DNA of 64,000 nucleotides from CAZRSW01 sp964602845 (GCA_964602845.1 CAZRSW010000010.1:1-64000); one strand, 5' to 3'; shown: positions 35,654-45,167, numbered from the stretch's first letter. A program made the numbers and translations. The notes: generated by a model not told the origin, from the sequence alone.

Positions 35654-36712
35654 ATGGCTAATTACAAAGTGATTTCCCAGAAGCCTGCTGGTGTGACATT
35701 TGATTTGGCTGATGGGGAATATCAGTTAGAACGTCGTTCCCTTGATCCAATCGGGGCAGAGATTATAGAAGTGGATGCCACTACTGAGGAAGAGTTCATC
35801 GCAGAGGCTAGGGATGCGGATGCCATTATAGCCAGAGGCCGTAAAATAACTCGAAATATTATAGAAAATTTGGAGAACTGTAAGGTTATCTCGCTCGGGA
35901 GTGTAGGTGCTGACTCGGTGGATGTTCAGGCTGCCACGGAAAAAGGCATCCCAGTCACCAATGTACCAGACACCTTCATAGAGGAAGTAGCGGATCATAC
36001 GATGGCCTTACTTTTAGCGTCGTTTAGACGGTTAAATTTAATGGACCAAATGGTTCGAGAGGGTAGATGGTCCGAGGGGCGACCGTTTTTATCTCAAATT
36101 CCGCGGTTGTGGGGTCAGACTTTGGGATTCATATCTTTCGGGCACGTTGCACGGGCTACGGCGATTCGTGCCAGAGCTTTTGGAGTTCATTTAATAGCTT
36201 TTGACCCGTATATTGAAGAGCTAATGATGACTGAGCATGGAGTGGAACCGATGAGTAGCCTAGAGGATTTATTAGAGCGTTCAGATTTTGTCTCTATGCA
36301 TGCTCCTTCTACTCAAGAAGTTCACCATCTCATGTCAGAGGAACAGTTCAGATTGATGAAACCTACGGCGCTATTTATTAACAACGGAAGAGGGCCAACA
36401 GTTGATGAAAAAGCGCTGATTCGGGCGTTGGAAGAGAAATGGATTGCCGGGGCTGGCCTAGATGTTTTTGAGCAGGAACCTCCGGATCCAGAAAATCCTC
36501 TGCTGCATATGGAGAATGTCATTTTGTCACCTCACGTGGCCTCAGCCTCGGAACGGATGGCTCCCGAGACTCGTAGAAGAGTTGGGCATGAGATATCACT
36601 TGTGTTGAGCGGCAAATGGCCCCGCACATGCGTGAATCCCTCCGTCTTGGCCGATACTGCATTGAAGCGTTGGCAACCGTATTCGATGGGACGTGGTCCA
36701 GGGTCGGGCTAA
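35654..36712 (+). CDS. D-isomer-specific 2-hydroxyacid dehydrogenase
   Basis: A 352-residue NAD(P)-dependent dehydrogenase. The catalytic Arg (INNGRG), Glu (DVFEQEPP) and His (SPHVASAS) of the family are present. The Rossmann loop reads GFISFGHVARA, so the canonical GxGxxG has become SxGxxA, which may alter cofactor binding. It belongs near the C-terminal-binding-protein-like branch; the substrate is unknown. AGGGAGG precedes the ATG. Confidence 0.85.
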   Translation: MANYKVISQKPAGVTFDLADGEYQLERRSLDPIGAEIIEVDATTEEEFIAEARDADAIIARGRKITRNIIENLENCKVISLGSVGADSVDVQAATEKGIPVTNVPDTFIEEVADHTMALLLASFRRLNLMDQMVREGRWSEGRPFLSQIPRLWGQTLGFISFGHVARATAIRARAFGVHLIAFDPYIEELMMTEHGVEPMSSLEDLLERSDFVSMHAPSTQEVHHLMSEEQFRLMKPTALFINNGRGPTVDEKALIRALEEKWIAGAGLDVFEQEPPDPENPLLHMENVILSPHVASASERMAPETRRRVGHEISLVLSGKWPRTCVNPSVLADTALKRWQPYSMGRGPGSG

Positions 36713-37046
36713 ATCAACATACTGCTGCGAGATTCTGGATACCAGAACATCTGGTTTGCTTGATCAACCATGATAATATCTTGAACTTTACGACGTTTGC
36801 AGTGTGATCGCACGTTATTCGGAAAAATAAAATCTAGTTGAGACGGCATTCTGGATAGACACTTTTAACTGCAAAGTTCCTTTAAAAGTTCTGAGGCAAC
36901 ATTTTAAGAGTAAAATGTGTGTGGTGACTCTCTTGTGATCGGATAGTGGGGATGCTAAAATTTCCCTGCTAAAATGTTTTATCTGTTTCCCTGTCATTTT
37001 CATGTTATGTCTGCCTTTAACCGCGGACGAGGAGAGTAAATTAACA
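36713..37046 (+). promoter_or_regulatory. Intergenic region with the inositol-phosphate synthase promoter
   Basis: Within this 334-nt gap a promoter is visible: TTGTGA (36933-36938) and TAAAAT (36956-36961) with a 17-nt spacer. Further left, ACTTTTAA and TTAAAAGT can pair as an 8-bp hairpin near 36859-36889; it lacks a T run. GAGGAG at 37029-37034 is the ribosome site for the TTG start. Nothing else was recognised. Confidence 0.45.
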
Positions 37047-38138
37047 TTGGCTGAAATAAAGGTGGCGATAATTGGGGTAGGAAACTGTGCATCGTCTCTA
37101 GTTCAAGGGGTGACCAAATATGCAGATGCTACTCCTGAAGACAATATTCCAGGATTGATGCATCCTGTTTTAGGTGAATACGGTATAGGGGATATTAAGT
37201 TTGTGGCGGCCTTTGACGTGGATGCAAGTAAAGTTGGGAAAGACATTTCGGAAGCCATATTTCAGGAGCCGAATAATACACTGAAATTTCAAGATGTACC
37301 GGATCTAGGGGTTAAAGTGCAAAGAGGTATGACTCATGATGGGATTGGTCGGTATACCTCTGATCTGATCAAAAAAGCTGAAGGTGGTACGGATGATGTT
37401 GCGGCTATCCTGAAAGAGAGAGAAGTTGATGTAGTGATAAATTATTTGCCGGTGGGATCAGAGGAAGCAACGAAATGGTATGCGGAACAGGTCCTGAAAG
37501 CAGGGTGTGGATTTGTGAATTGCATACCGGTGTTCATTGCTAGTGGCGAGAATGATTATTGGCAGAATAGGTTTAGGGATGCAGGCTCTCCCATAATAGG
37601 GGACGATATAAAAAGCCAGGTTGGGGCAACGATTACCCATCGGGTTCTTACTAGACTATTCATGGATCGGGGAGTGGAATTAGAGCGTACCTACCAGTTG
37701 AATTTTGGTGGCAATACAGATTTTATGAACATGCTGGACAGAGACAGGCTGACGTCTAAAAAAATATCAAAGACACAATCAGTAACTTCCCAGGTTGATT
37801 ATGGTGTGACTGACGATAACGTTCATGTGGGTCCCAGTGATTTTGTGCCATGGTTGTCTGATAGAAAGTGGTGTTACATACGGATGGAAGGCAAAAGCTT
37901 CGGCGATGTGCCTCTAAATTTAGAGTTAAAACTTGAAGTGTGGGACAGTCCAAATTCCGCTGGTGTAGTGATCGATGCGGTCAGATGTGCGAAAATTGCT
38001 AAGGACCGCGGGATTAGTGGGCCTGTGACGGCGCCATCGTCCTATTTTATGAAATCCCCCCTAGTACAGTACACAGATGACGAAGCAAGAATGTTGGTTG
38101 AGGAATTTATTTCTGGTGAGGAGCATGCGCAGGGTTAG
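37047..38138 (+). CDS. ino1: Inositol-3-phosphate synthase (1L-myo-inositol-1-phosphate synthase)
   Basis: The NAD-dependent enzyme converts glucose-6-phosphate to L-myo-inositol-1-phosphate. The Rossmann start VAIIGVGNCASSLVQG, FVAAFDVDASKVGK, and NYLPVGSEEATKWYAEQ match the prokaryotic, archaeal-like short form (about 360-380 residues). TTG at 37047 is chosen because GAGGAG lies upstream and the Rossmann strand starts right after it; an ATG at 37002 would add 15 residues without a ribosome site. It opens a cluster with a PimA-like glycosyltransferase and a phosphatidyltransferase. Confidence 0.92.
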   Translation: MAEIKVAIIGVGNCASSLVQGVTKYADATPEDNIPGLMHPVLGEYGIGDIKFVAAFDVDASKVGKDISEAIFQEPNNTLKFQDVPDLGVKVQRGMTHDGIGRYTSDLIKKAEGGTDDVAAILKEREVDVVINYLPVGSEEATKWYAEQVLKAGCGFVNCIPVFIASGENDYWQNRFRDAGSPIIGDDIKSQVGATITHRVLTRLFMDRGVELERTYQLNFGGNTDFMNMLDRDRLTSKKISKTQSVTSQVDYGVTDDNVHVGPSDFVPWLSDRKWCYIRMEGKSFGDVPLNLELKLEVWDSPNSAGVVIDAVRCAKIAKDRGISGPVTAPSSYFMKSPLVQYTDDEARMLVEEFISGEEHAQG

Positions 38139-38205
38139 ACCTTGAGCTAATAATCAACTTGTGGTTCGAGCTCAATTAATCACAGGCGGGGTCCCTCCAC
38201 ATATA

Positions 38206-39333
38206 ATGGATCGTAATCTACATATTGGTCTTTTCTCTCCGTATGACTTTTCATCCCATGGAGGGGTTAACCAACATATAAAAAACCTGCAAAAACAGTT
38301 TTTGCTTCAAGGGCACTCTTGTAAAATTGTTGCTCCTTCTTCCATAGAGCATACTTCTATCGATCGGAATTTTATTCGTATGGGCGGGGTGGTGCCTATC
38401 CGATCACGAGGATCCGTCGCAAGGATTTCATTGTCCCTCTGGCTCATGCCAAAGATTAAATCTTTGCTTGCGCAAGAGGGATTTGATGTACTGCATCTCC
38501 ACGAGCCATTTGCCGGTGCAATTACCGCCAGTGCACTTTCTGTAAGCTCAGGAACTGTTCCTGTAAAAGTCGCAACATTTCATACTTCCAATGGCACTAA
38601 CTTGTACAAGCTGGGCTTTGCTAAACTTGCTGCGCCATACTTCAGAAAACTCGATGGGAGAATAGCAGTGTCCCCTTCTGCTAGGGATTTTATAGCTAGG
38701 CACTTATATTCAGAATTCGAGATTATCCCAAACGGTATTGACCTTGAGGAATATGACATAGCTGAACCTGCCAAAGAATTGATGGATGGTAAATTGAATA
38801 TCCTGTTTGTCGGCAGATTTGAGCAGAGGAAAGGTTTGCGTTATTTGATCTCGGCATATTGCAATTTACGGAGGAGCTTGGATGGAGTCAGGTTGATAAT
38901 AGCTGGATCGGGAGAATTGGACCCTGATTCAGCCAGGATAATTGCCGAAAGAGGTTCTGAAGACATCTTGTTGAAGGTAGGGATATCAGACGAATATAAG
39001 GCTAGTTTATTTCGCAGCGCAGATATATTTTGTGCACCATCCACAGGAAATGAAAGTTTTGGAATCGTTTTATTGGAAGCTATGGCAACGAGCACGACTA
39101 TAGTAGCTAGCAACATCAATGGTTATTCTTCGTTAATCATTAACGAGGAAGATGGATTCCTATGCCCTCCCAAGGATGAAAATGCCTTGACTGAGATTCT
39201 TATACGCTTGGTAGGTGATAAAGCAATGAGGGAAAGGGTGGGCCAGAGTGGTCACAAGAAAGCCAGAGACTTTAGTTGGGATATCGTATCCAGAAAGGTT
39301 CTCGACTATTATAGTTTAGTTGGAAGGTTTTAA
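38206..39333 (+). CDS. GT4 glycosyltransferase, PimA-like
   Basis: A GT-B retaining glycosyltransferase of about 375 residues. The N-terminal GLFSPYDFSSHGGVNQHI, the FVGRFEQRKGL hinge and the ESFGIVLLE (E-x7-E) nucleotide-sugar motif are close to PimA, the mannosyltransferase that acts on phosphatidylinositol. Linkage between ino1 and a CDP-alcohol phosphatidyltransferase supports an inositol-lipid acceptor. ATG at 38206 is preferred to GTG at 38161, since the Rossmann strand starts a few residues after it; neither has a strong ribosome site. Confidence 0.8.
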   Translation: MDRNLHIGLFSPYDFSSHGGVNQHIKNLQKQFLLQGHSCKIVAPSSIEHTSIDRNFIRMGGVVPIRSRGSVARISLSLWLMPKIKSLLAQEGFDVLHLHEPFAGAITASALSVSSGTVPVKVATFHTSNGTNLYKLGFAKLAAPYFRKLDGRIAVSPSARDFIARHLYSEFEIIPNGIDLEEYDIAEPAKELMDGKLNILFVGRFEQRKGLRYLISAYCNLRRSLDGVRLIIAGSGELDPDSARIIAERGSEDILLKVGISDEYKASLFRSADIFCAPSTGNESFGIVLLEAMATSTTIVASNINGYSSLIINEEDGFLCPPKDENALTEILIRLVGDKAMRERVGQSGHKKARDFSWDIVSRKVLDYYSLVGRF

Positions 39334-39385
39334 AATATTGTTGCTAAGGGACACTGAGACCAAATAAATAGGGCAAGCATGCTGC

Positions 39386-39991
39386 ATGAACAGAAATGAT
39401 ATTAGACGGATCCTGCAGAAGTACTTTGAAGATCCAGTTGTAGGCGGGTTCTCATATTTGGGTTTCTCTCCCAACGGGGTGACAATTTTGGGATTAATGG
39501 TTGCTGGTTTGGCGGCTGCGGTAATATCCTTTGGATATCTTTGGGTTGGTGGGATAGTCATGCTAGCAGGAGCATGTTTGGACCTCGTAGATGGATCGCT
39601 AGCGCGAAGGAAAGGACTAATATCGGATTTCGGTGCGTTATTAGACTCTGTTTTGGACAGATTACAAGAGGCAATAATTCTGCTGGGTTTGTTGATTTAC
39701 TTTCTCCGAGATTCCAATGATGTTGGGATTGTTCTGGTTTATACAACATTTGTGTCGTCTGTGATGGTTAGTTACTTGAGGGCGAGATCTGAAGGTTTAG
39801 GGATTGAATGCAAAACAGGTCTTATGACGAGACCCGAAAGAGTTGTGATTATGTCTGGGGGCATTATTGCAAGTGCTTGGATAGAAGAGGGACTTTTCGC
39901 TTGTATGGCTGTTATTAGTGTTTTGGGTCTTATGACGGTAGCACAAAGATTGATTCACTCTTTTCGTATGTTTCGTCGTAAATCTGGATGA
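39386..39991 (+). CDS. CDP-alcohol phosphatidyltransferase (PgsA-like; probable phosphatidylinositol phosphate synthase)
   Basis: A 201-residue membrane enzyme with about six helices and the full CDP-AP motif: D-LVDG-SLAR, then G near SDFG and LLDSVLDR (D-xx-DG-xx-AR-x8-G-xxx-D-xxx-D). It joins CDP-diacylglycerol to an alcohol. With inositol-1-phosphate synthase and a PimA-like transferase next door, the alcohol is most likely L-myo-inositol-1-phosphate, as in actinobacterial phosphatidylinositol-phosphate synthase; phosphatidylglycerophosphate synthase is the alternative. Confidence 0.82.
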   Translation: MNRNDIRRILQKYFEDPVVGGFSYLGFSPNGVTILGLMVAGLAAAVISFGYLWVGGIVMLAGACLDLVDGSLARRKGLISDFGALLDSVLDRLQEAIILLGLLIYFLRDSNDVGIVLVYTTFVSSVMVSYLRARSEGLGIECKTGLMTRPERVVIMSGGIIASAWIEEGLFACMAVISVLGLMTVAQRLIHSFRMFRRKSG

Positions 39992-40010
39992 TTATGCAAA
40001 CGATAAATAC

Positions 40011-41438
40011 ATGCATATGGTTGTCGGTGAGGGACATTTCTTAGTGATGGTTAAATTGGCAGGAAAGATAATACCGTATGCCAGTGCATGCTTGTTGTTC
40101 GTCATAACAGGAGTAGTAGAAGTTTATGCTGAAGGGTCGGGAGTGGAGGTTACAAATTTATCCGTTCAAAGCGACTTTCCAAAGGGCATACGATTTTCTG
40201 TAACAGCGGAATCAAAGGATTTGATTGAAGAAATCAAATTGACACTGCGGACAGGTGAGCAGGACACGTCAGTTTATGAGTATTTTAAATTTCAACCAAG
40301 CCAAAAAGTTGAATCGGAGCTTTATTGGCGGACTGGTACCAGTTCTAGGTACATACCGCCTGGTACGACTGTCAGATACCAGATTGAAATAAGTACCTCT
40401 AGTGGTTTTATTGATAATAGTGTAGAGGAATTCTTATACCTCGATTCGAGGTTTGATTGGGATTCCATCCGAGATCGTGACGTCACGGTTTTTTATCACG
40501 GTCCTGTAAAATCTAGGGCGGAAGATATAATGGAGTCTATCATTGATACTCTCGACGTTATGGGCCCTATACTTGGTGCGAGTATTGACGAACCGATAAG
40601 AGTTACGGTTTACAACAATGTGAAGGAAATGTTGGTGGCACTGCCTCCAGGCAGTACCACGATCAGGAGAGAATTGGTCACGGAGGGTCAGGCCTTTAGT
40701 GATGTTAGCAGTCTGCTTGTATTGGGTGGTGGTCGAATGTCCACGGGGACAGCATCTCATGAAGTGGCACATATTCTAGTATTTAGAGCTGGTGGACGGA
40801 TGGTACCTTCTTGGTTGAATGAGGGGATCGCTGAATTCGCAAATGTTTCACCGAGCTTTTCCTACGATATAGCTTTGGACTACGCGGTAAATGCTGGTAC
40901 TTTGCTCCCAATTACTTCTATGTCTGCATTACCAGGCAACCCCGAAGATGTAATAACATTTTATGGTCAGGCAAGTTCCATAGTAGAATATATGATCTTC
41001 CGCTATGGAGCTGTACCTCTCAGGGATTTGTTAAGCTATTTTAAAGAAGGTATGAATATTAATAATGCCTTTGAGAAAGCCTACGGTAAGAGTAAAACGG
41101 ACTTAGAAAATGAGTGGAGGGATTTCATAGGTGCTCCTCTTTATGAAGTCGTAAATTTGGAAGAAATGCTTCCCACAGCGATTCCTAGGACCCAAGTGAA
41201 GGCATTTACACTCACACCACAGGCTGACACTATGCCTGTGGGTACTCGTCCCAAAACAAATCCTGAAGTCGTCCCTACGCTTGAGAATCCGGGCGCAAAG
41301 ACTTTATCAGTAGATGAGGAATCTCAGGATAATTTTATGGGGAGTTGTTCAGGAACCCGGACTAATGGTGTTGTCTACGGATCATCAGTGATCCTGATCG
41401 TTTTCACCTTCGGGTTATCTGCTAGGAAATTTCTGTGA
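40011..41438 (+). CDS. Membrane-anchored gluzincin metallopeptidase (peptidase MA-like)
   Basis: A 475-residue secreted or anchored peptidase-like protein. An N-terminal signal segment (about 15-36) is followed by a beta-sandwich domain (about 40-150), then the zinc site ATASHEVAHI-type sequence (HEVAH near 251) with the third ligand in WLNEGIAEF about 20 residues on. A Pro/Thr-rich linker and a terminal membrane helix (about 452-470) close the protein. HExxH plus NEGxAEF places it in the gluzincins; the substrate is unknown. Confidence 0.8.
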   Translation: MHMVVGEGHFLVMVKLAGKIIPYASACLLFVITGVVEVYAEGSGVEVTNLSVQSDFPKGIRFSVTAESKDLIEEIKLTLRTGEQDTSVYEYFKFQPSQKVESELYWRTGTSSRYIPPGTTVRYQIEISTSSGFIDNSVEEFLYLDSRFDWDSIRDRDVTVFYHGPVKSRAEDIMESIIDTLDVMGPILGASIDEPIRVTVYNNVKEMLVALPPGSTTIRRELVTEGQAFSDVSSLLVLGGGRMSTGTASHEVAHILVFRAGGRMVPSWLNEGIAEFANVSPSFSYDIALDYAVNAGTLLPITSMSALPGNPEDVITFYGQASSIVEYMIFRYGAVPLRDLLSYFKEGMNINNAFEKAYGKSKTDLENEWRDFIGAPLYEVVNLEEMLPTAIPRTQVKAFTLTPQADTMPVGTRPKTNPEVVPTLENPGAKTLSVDEESQDNFMGSCSGTRTNGVVYGSSVILIVFTFGLSARKFL

Positions 41439-41468
41439 AGGCTCTAAGCGCTGGCACATTGTTATATA

Positions 41469-42221
41469 ATGGTGCGGTTTGAAATATACGCCTTTCGATG
41501 TGGAACGTTAAGTAGCATGAATGATTATCCGGATTGGATGAAAGCTGTCGAACAGACCTATGTAGTTAAGTTTCCCAAGCAGCATCTAGCCACTTTTGGT
41601 ACGACAAATATAAATTATTATGTGGTTACTGAGCCAATATATACAGCTATTGATCCTGAGAAAAAAGAACTTGAGGGGGTTATACGTAAGGGACGGGTTA
41701 TAGCAGAAAAACCAGCTCTTATAACCCCCAGGTATGCTATGAATTTGAGTGGTTTCAGTGACGACGCATATGATTATATGAAACGCGCAGCTCAAATATA
41801 CGGGCCCAATAGCCCAGGTATCCTCTACAAGTATAGAAAAGAGGAAGGGAACTTGGATGTGGTCAGTGGTATACCTCAGGAGATTGCATGGAATATTAGT
41901 AATGAATTGGACAGGAAGAAGGACAATTTATCTGTTGTTATGGTTGGCATTGACGAATTTTGGGATGTAGCCCTACTTAAATTTATATATGAGTTCACTT
42001 CATCTTCCATCTCATACAACACCCGTGAGTTTGATTCTTCTGGTTTGATGAATCCGATAGCATCTTCTGGGGGTATTCCTAAGGCTGCCGTTAACCAGAT
42101 AGAAGACATGTTCAGATCGGTTCAGAAAGGCGGTAGTGTTGATACTCTTAAGGATGAACTAGATAAGTGGGGGATATTTGAGCACTATGAAGAACGATTT
42201 CTGGATCTTTTCAGGGGTTGA
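41469..42221 (+). CDS. Conserved hypothetical protein
   Basis: Not recognised with certainty; I believe similar proteins occur in other Chloroflexota. The 250-residue product is soluble, without membrane helices or cysteine pairs (one Cys near 11). It has a central region with alternating strands and a helical C-terminal third with charged helices (QIEDMFRSVQKG, DELDKWGIFEHYEERF). ATG at 41517 is an alternative start that would remove 16 poorly conserved-looking residues. It lies 30 nt after the peptidase gene and 134 nt before hflK. Confidence 0.6.
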   Translation: MVRFEIYAFRCGTLSSMNDYPDWMKAVEQTYVVKFPKQHLATFGTTNINYYVVTEPIYTAIDPEKKELEGVIRKGRVIAEKPALITPRYAMNLSGFSDDAYDYMKRAAQIYGPNSPGILYKYRKEEGNLDVVSGIPQEIAWNISNELDRKKDNLSVVMVGIDEFWDVALLKFIYEFTSSSISYNTREFDSSGLMNPIASSGGIPKAAVNQIEDMFRSVQKGGSVDTLKDELDKWGIFEHYEERFLDLFRG

Positions 42222-42355
42222 TGGGTAATTAATGGGCGGATTGAGATTTTAGCCTATGAATTCCTTAAGGAAGTAAAAGGTTATTTGGAAGTAGTTTTTT
42301 GTTTTACTGGGGTCAAACTGGTGTGATATGTGGTACCATTTAGCTGTGAACTGCA

Positions 42356-43393
42356 ATGTATAGACAACAAGAACCAGAAATTAACTTAGAGCAACTGTTG
42401 TCCCGTTTCAAGGGAATCTTTGGAAGATTCGGTGGGAAGGGGAAGGGAATAGGACCGTTGATAGTGGTTGCGATTTTTGCCATCATCGTCGTATTGTGGG
42501 CGGCCAGTGGTATTTACACAGTGCAGCCTGGAGAACAGGCTGCGGTTAGACTGTTTGGCAAGTACTCTAGCGCTCAGGAATCGGGTCTTCATTGGTGGTG
42601 GCCTGGTCCCATTGGAGCAAAAGATGTCGTTCGTGTGGACGAGGTTAGGAGACTGGAACTTGGTGTGAGGGGGGACACTGCTATTTTAAGCGAGTCCCTT
42701 ATGATCACGGGTGATCCGGATGAATCAGGCATGCCAGGAGAGGCTCCTAATATCGTAGATGCCCAGCTTCTAGTGCAGTATGACATTAAGGATATACGAG
42801 ATTTCTTATTCGAGGTGGTTTCGCCGGAAGTGGTTACCCTCAAAGATGCGGCGGAAACATCGCTGAGACAAGTTGTAGGGAGTAGGCCCATAGATGACGT
42901 TCTAACTGATAAAAAAGAGGATGTTCAGATCGAAACTAAGCAGAAACTGCAGGCAATTCTGGATGAGTATAACTCAGGTATCAGGATCAGGGAGGTCAAG
43001 CTACTCAATGTGTTTGCGCCTGAACAGGTTAAGGATGCTTTCGATGATGTGGTAAGAGCCAAAGAAGACAAGGCAAGAATAATTAATTTGGCGGATGCCT
43101 ACAAAGAGGATATTTTGCCGAAAGCGAGGGGTGAGGCGGCGAGGATGCTACAGGCGGCGGAAGGATATCGGCAACAGAAAATAGCGGTAGCAAATGGGGA
43201 GTCAGAAAGATTCATTGCCATACAAGAGGAATACAGCAACTCGCAGAATATCACCAGAAAACGATTATATCTTGAAGCAATGGAAGATATATTGCCAAGG
43301 ATGACGAAGATTTTGGGAGATCCAGGAGAAGTGATCCTCGTGAATCCTGAGGAAAAAGGTCTTTTACCATTACCAATACCGAGCTCAGATTAA
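42356..43393 (+). CDS. hflK: FtsH protease modulator HflK
   Basis: A 345-residue SPFH/Band 7 protein with a glycine-rich cytoplasmic start, one membrane helix (about 38-58) and a stomatin-like domain beginning IYTVQPGEQAAVRLFGKY. HflK and HflC form a cage around the membrane protease FtsH. The next gene, 12 nt on, is hflC, as usual. Confidence 0.9.
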   Translation: MYRQQEPEINLEQLLSRFKGIFGRFGGKGKGIGPLIVVAIFAIIVVLWAASGIYTVQPGEQAAVRLFGKYSSAQESGLHWWWPGPIGAKDVVRVDEVRRLELGVRGDTAILSESLMITGDPDESGMPGEAPNIVDAQLLVQYDIKDIRDFLFEVVSPEVVTLKDAAETSLRQVVGSRPIDDVLTDKKEDVQIETKQKLQAILDEYNSGIRIREVKLLNVFAPEQVKDAFDDVVRAKEDKARIINLADAYKEDILPKARGEAARMLQAAEGYRQQKIAVANGESERFIAIQEEYSNSQNITRKRLYLEAMEDILPRMTKILGDPGEVILVNPEEKGLLPLPIPSSD

Positions 43394-43405
43394 GGTGCTG
43401 AACAA

Positions 43406-44569
43406 ATGCGATTAATTGCCATAATCCTGATTGCGGTAGTTGTGATAGCTGCTATCATGCTGCCTCAATTGTTTTTTATTGTGGATGAAAACAAAGTAGC
43501 GATTGTTACTAGATTTGGTCAGATAAAATCTGAAATTCAATCACCAGGTTTGAATATAAAAACTCCTTTTGTTGACCAGGTTACCTATTATGAGAAAAGG
43601 CTCCTGATATTTGACGCACCCCCAGATTCATTGTTAACGAAGGATAAGAAGCGCCTCATTATTGATGTATATGCTAGAGGGAGTATAACCTCCCCAAGGA
43701 CTTTTAGAGAAAGACTCGGAGACGAGCAACGCGCTGTCGACAGGGCGGTCGATATCCTGTCATCTGAGTTGCGCAGGGAAATTGCTAGTCATAATCAATC
43801 CGAGATTATAACCACTCAGCGGGATGCGATGATGGCCAATGTTCAAAATGCTGTTAGCCCCAAGTTGAAGGAATTCGGGATTACCGTGACAGATGTTCGT
43901 ATAAAGAGAGCTGATTTCCCGGCAGAAATCGCCGATAGCGTTTATGCAAGGATGCAGGCGGAACGTAAGAGAAAAGCGGATAAAGAACGTGCGGAGGGTG
44001 CGGAGGTAGATGCCCAAGTGAGGGCTAACGCAGATAGAAATGCCACTATAATACTTGCCAATTCTCGGAGAGATAGTGATATCATCAGGGGATGTGGGGA
44101 AGCGGAAGCTACCCGTGTATTTGCTGCGGCGCTGGAACAAGATCCTGAATTCTATACATTCCAACGGTCCCTAGAGGCCTACACTAAATTTTTATCTGCA
44201 AACACTACCGTAGTTATGCCCGTAGGCGGCATAGGCCAGCTTTTCGAAGATATACGGAAGGGAGTTGAGGAAGCTACAACTCTGGACGAAGAAGATATGA
44301 GGAAGGTGGTAAGAGATGCTGATGCTGGGTCTAAATGCGCGGAGGTATCGGCAGCTTGGTTACTCGCTGCCGAGCTGAAAGTTGACCAGCCGGAATTAAT
44401 ATTTCTATCCGTTGTTCCGAAATCGTGGCCTGACAGGAATTTAGGTTGTGTAGACACATCGGCTGCTGAATCCGATTCTATTCCGGGATTTCAGGTGCAA
44501 TTTTCACATAATGGAAATGAATATACCGTCCGAACGAACCAATACGGTTCTTCAGTAGCCATCTGCTAA
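43406..44569 (+). CDS. hflC: FtsH protease modulator HflC with extra C-terminal domain
   Basis: A 387-residue HflC. The N-terminal membrane helix (about 4-22) and the Band 7 domain (FFIVDENKVAIVTRFGQI to about residue 280) are standard. The last 75 residues or so (about 312-387) are not part of HflC: they contain WPDRNLGC, then PGFQVQFSHNGNEYTVRT, a pattern of a small periplasmic-type domain seen as a repeat in other Chloroflexota and cyanobacterial secreted proteins. Typical HflC is about 290-330 residues. AAGGTG lies 9 nt before the ATG. Confidence 0.9.
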   Translation: MRLIAIILIAVVVIAAIMLPQLFFIVDENKVAIVTRFGQIKSEIQSPGLNIKTPFVDQVTYYEKRLLIFDAPPDSLLTKDKKRLIIDVYARGSITSPRTFRERLGDEQRAVDRAVDILSSELRREIASHNQSEIITTQRDAMMANVQNAVSPKLKEFGITVTDVRIKRADFPAEIADSVYARMQAERKRKADKERAEGAEVDAQVRANADRNATIILANSRRDSDIIRGCGEAEATRVFAAALEQDPEFYTFQRSLEAYTKFLSANTTVVMPVGGIGQLFEDIRKGVEEATTLDEEDMRKVVRDADAGSKCAEVSAAWLLAAELKVDQPELIFLSVVPKSWPDRNLGCVDTSAAESDSIPGFQVQFSHNGNEYTVRTNQYGSSVAIC

Positions 44570-44654
44570 GGATTTTGCAAGTTAGTTAAGTGATTATGAC
44601 CCGTTATCCGGATATAGTTTCATCAGTATAAGATCGGTAGTTTTTAGTTGACGT

Positions 44655-45167
44655 ATGCGAGACCTATTGTGTGTTAATCTCATAGTAGAGGTGGAAGAAG
44701 CTAACGAGATATTGTCCGAGAGGCAGGTTAAGATCGCAGAAAGAGTTTTGTCGCATTGTGCTGTAGATCACGGATACAGTAACATCGTTATTGTGAATGA
44801 GGGTACCATTCGACAGCTTAACATGGATCATAGGGGACTGGATGAAGTAACTGACGTGTTGGCCTTTTCTATGGATCACGAAGGTTATTTCTACGGAGAA
44901 GACACGGAAGGGCGTTACGAGAGAAGTCATCAGGAATTCGTATTACCCCCAGGGGCTCATCTACATCTGGGAGAAGTTGTCATTTGTTTTTCGCAGGCTA
45001 TGAAACAAGCTACGTCATTTCATATATCTGTGGAGGATGAAATAAACAAGTTGGTAGCTCATGGCTTTCTACATTTGATGGGTTACGATCACGTTGAGCC
45101 AGAGGAGGAACGGGAAATGAGTCTCCTACAAGAGAAGATTGTCGCGGAGGTAATTGACTTTGAGTGA
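44655..45167 (+). CDS. ybeY: Endoribonuclease YbeY (16S rRNA maturation)
   Basis: A 170-residue UPF0054 zinc RNase that matures the 16S rRNA 3' end and takes part in ribosome quality control. The motif HGFLHLMGYDH (H-x3-H-x5-H) near residues 135-145 binds zinc. LNMDHRGLDEVTDVLAFSMD matches the family core, followed by a longer insert than usual (about 75-100). It overlaps the dnaX start by 8 nt. Confidence 0.92.
   Translation: MRDLLCVNLIVEVEEANEILSERQVKIAERVLSHCAVDHGYSNIVIVNEGTIRQLNMDHRGLDEVTDVLAFSMDHEGYFYGEDTEGRYERSHQEFVLPPGAHLHLGEVVICFSQAMKQATSFHISVEDEINKLVAHGFLHLMGYDHVEPEEEREMSLLQEKIVAEVIDFE

Noticed and set aside
36859..36889. 8-bp AT hairpin ACTTTTAA/TTAAAAGT before the ino1 promoter
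   Set aside because: No T run and upstream of the promoter; may just be AT-rich sequence.
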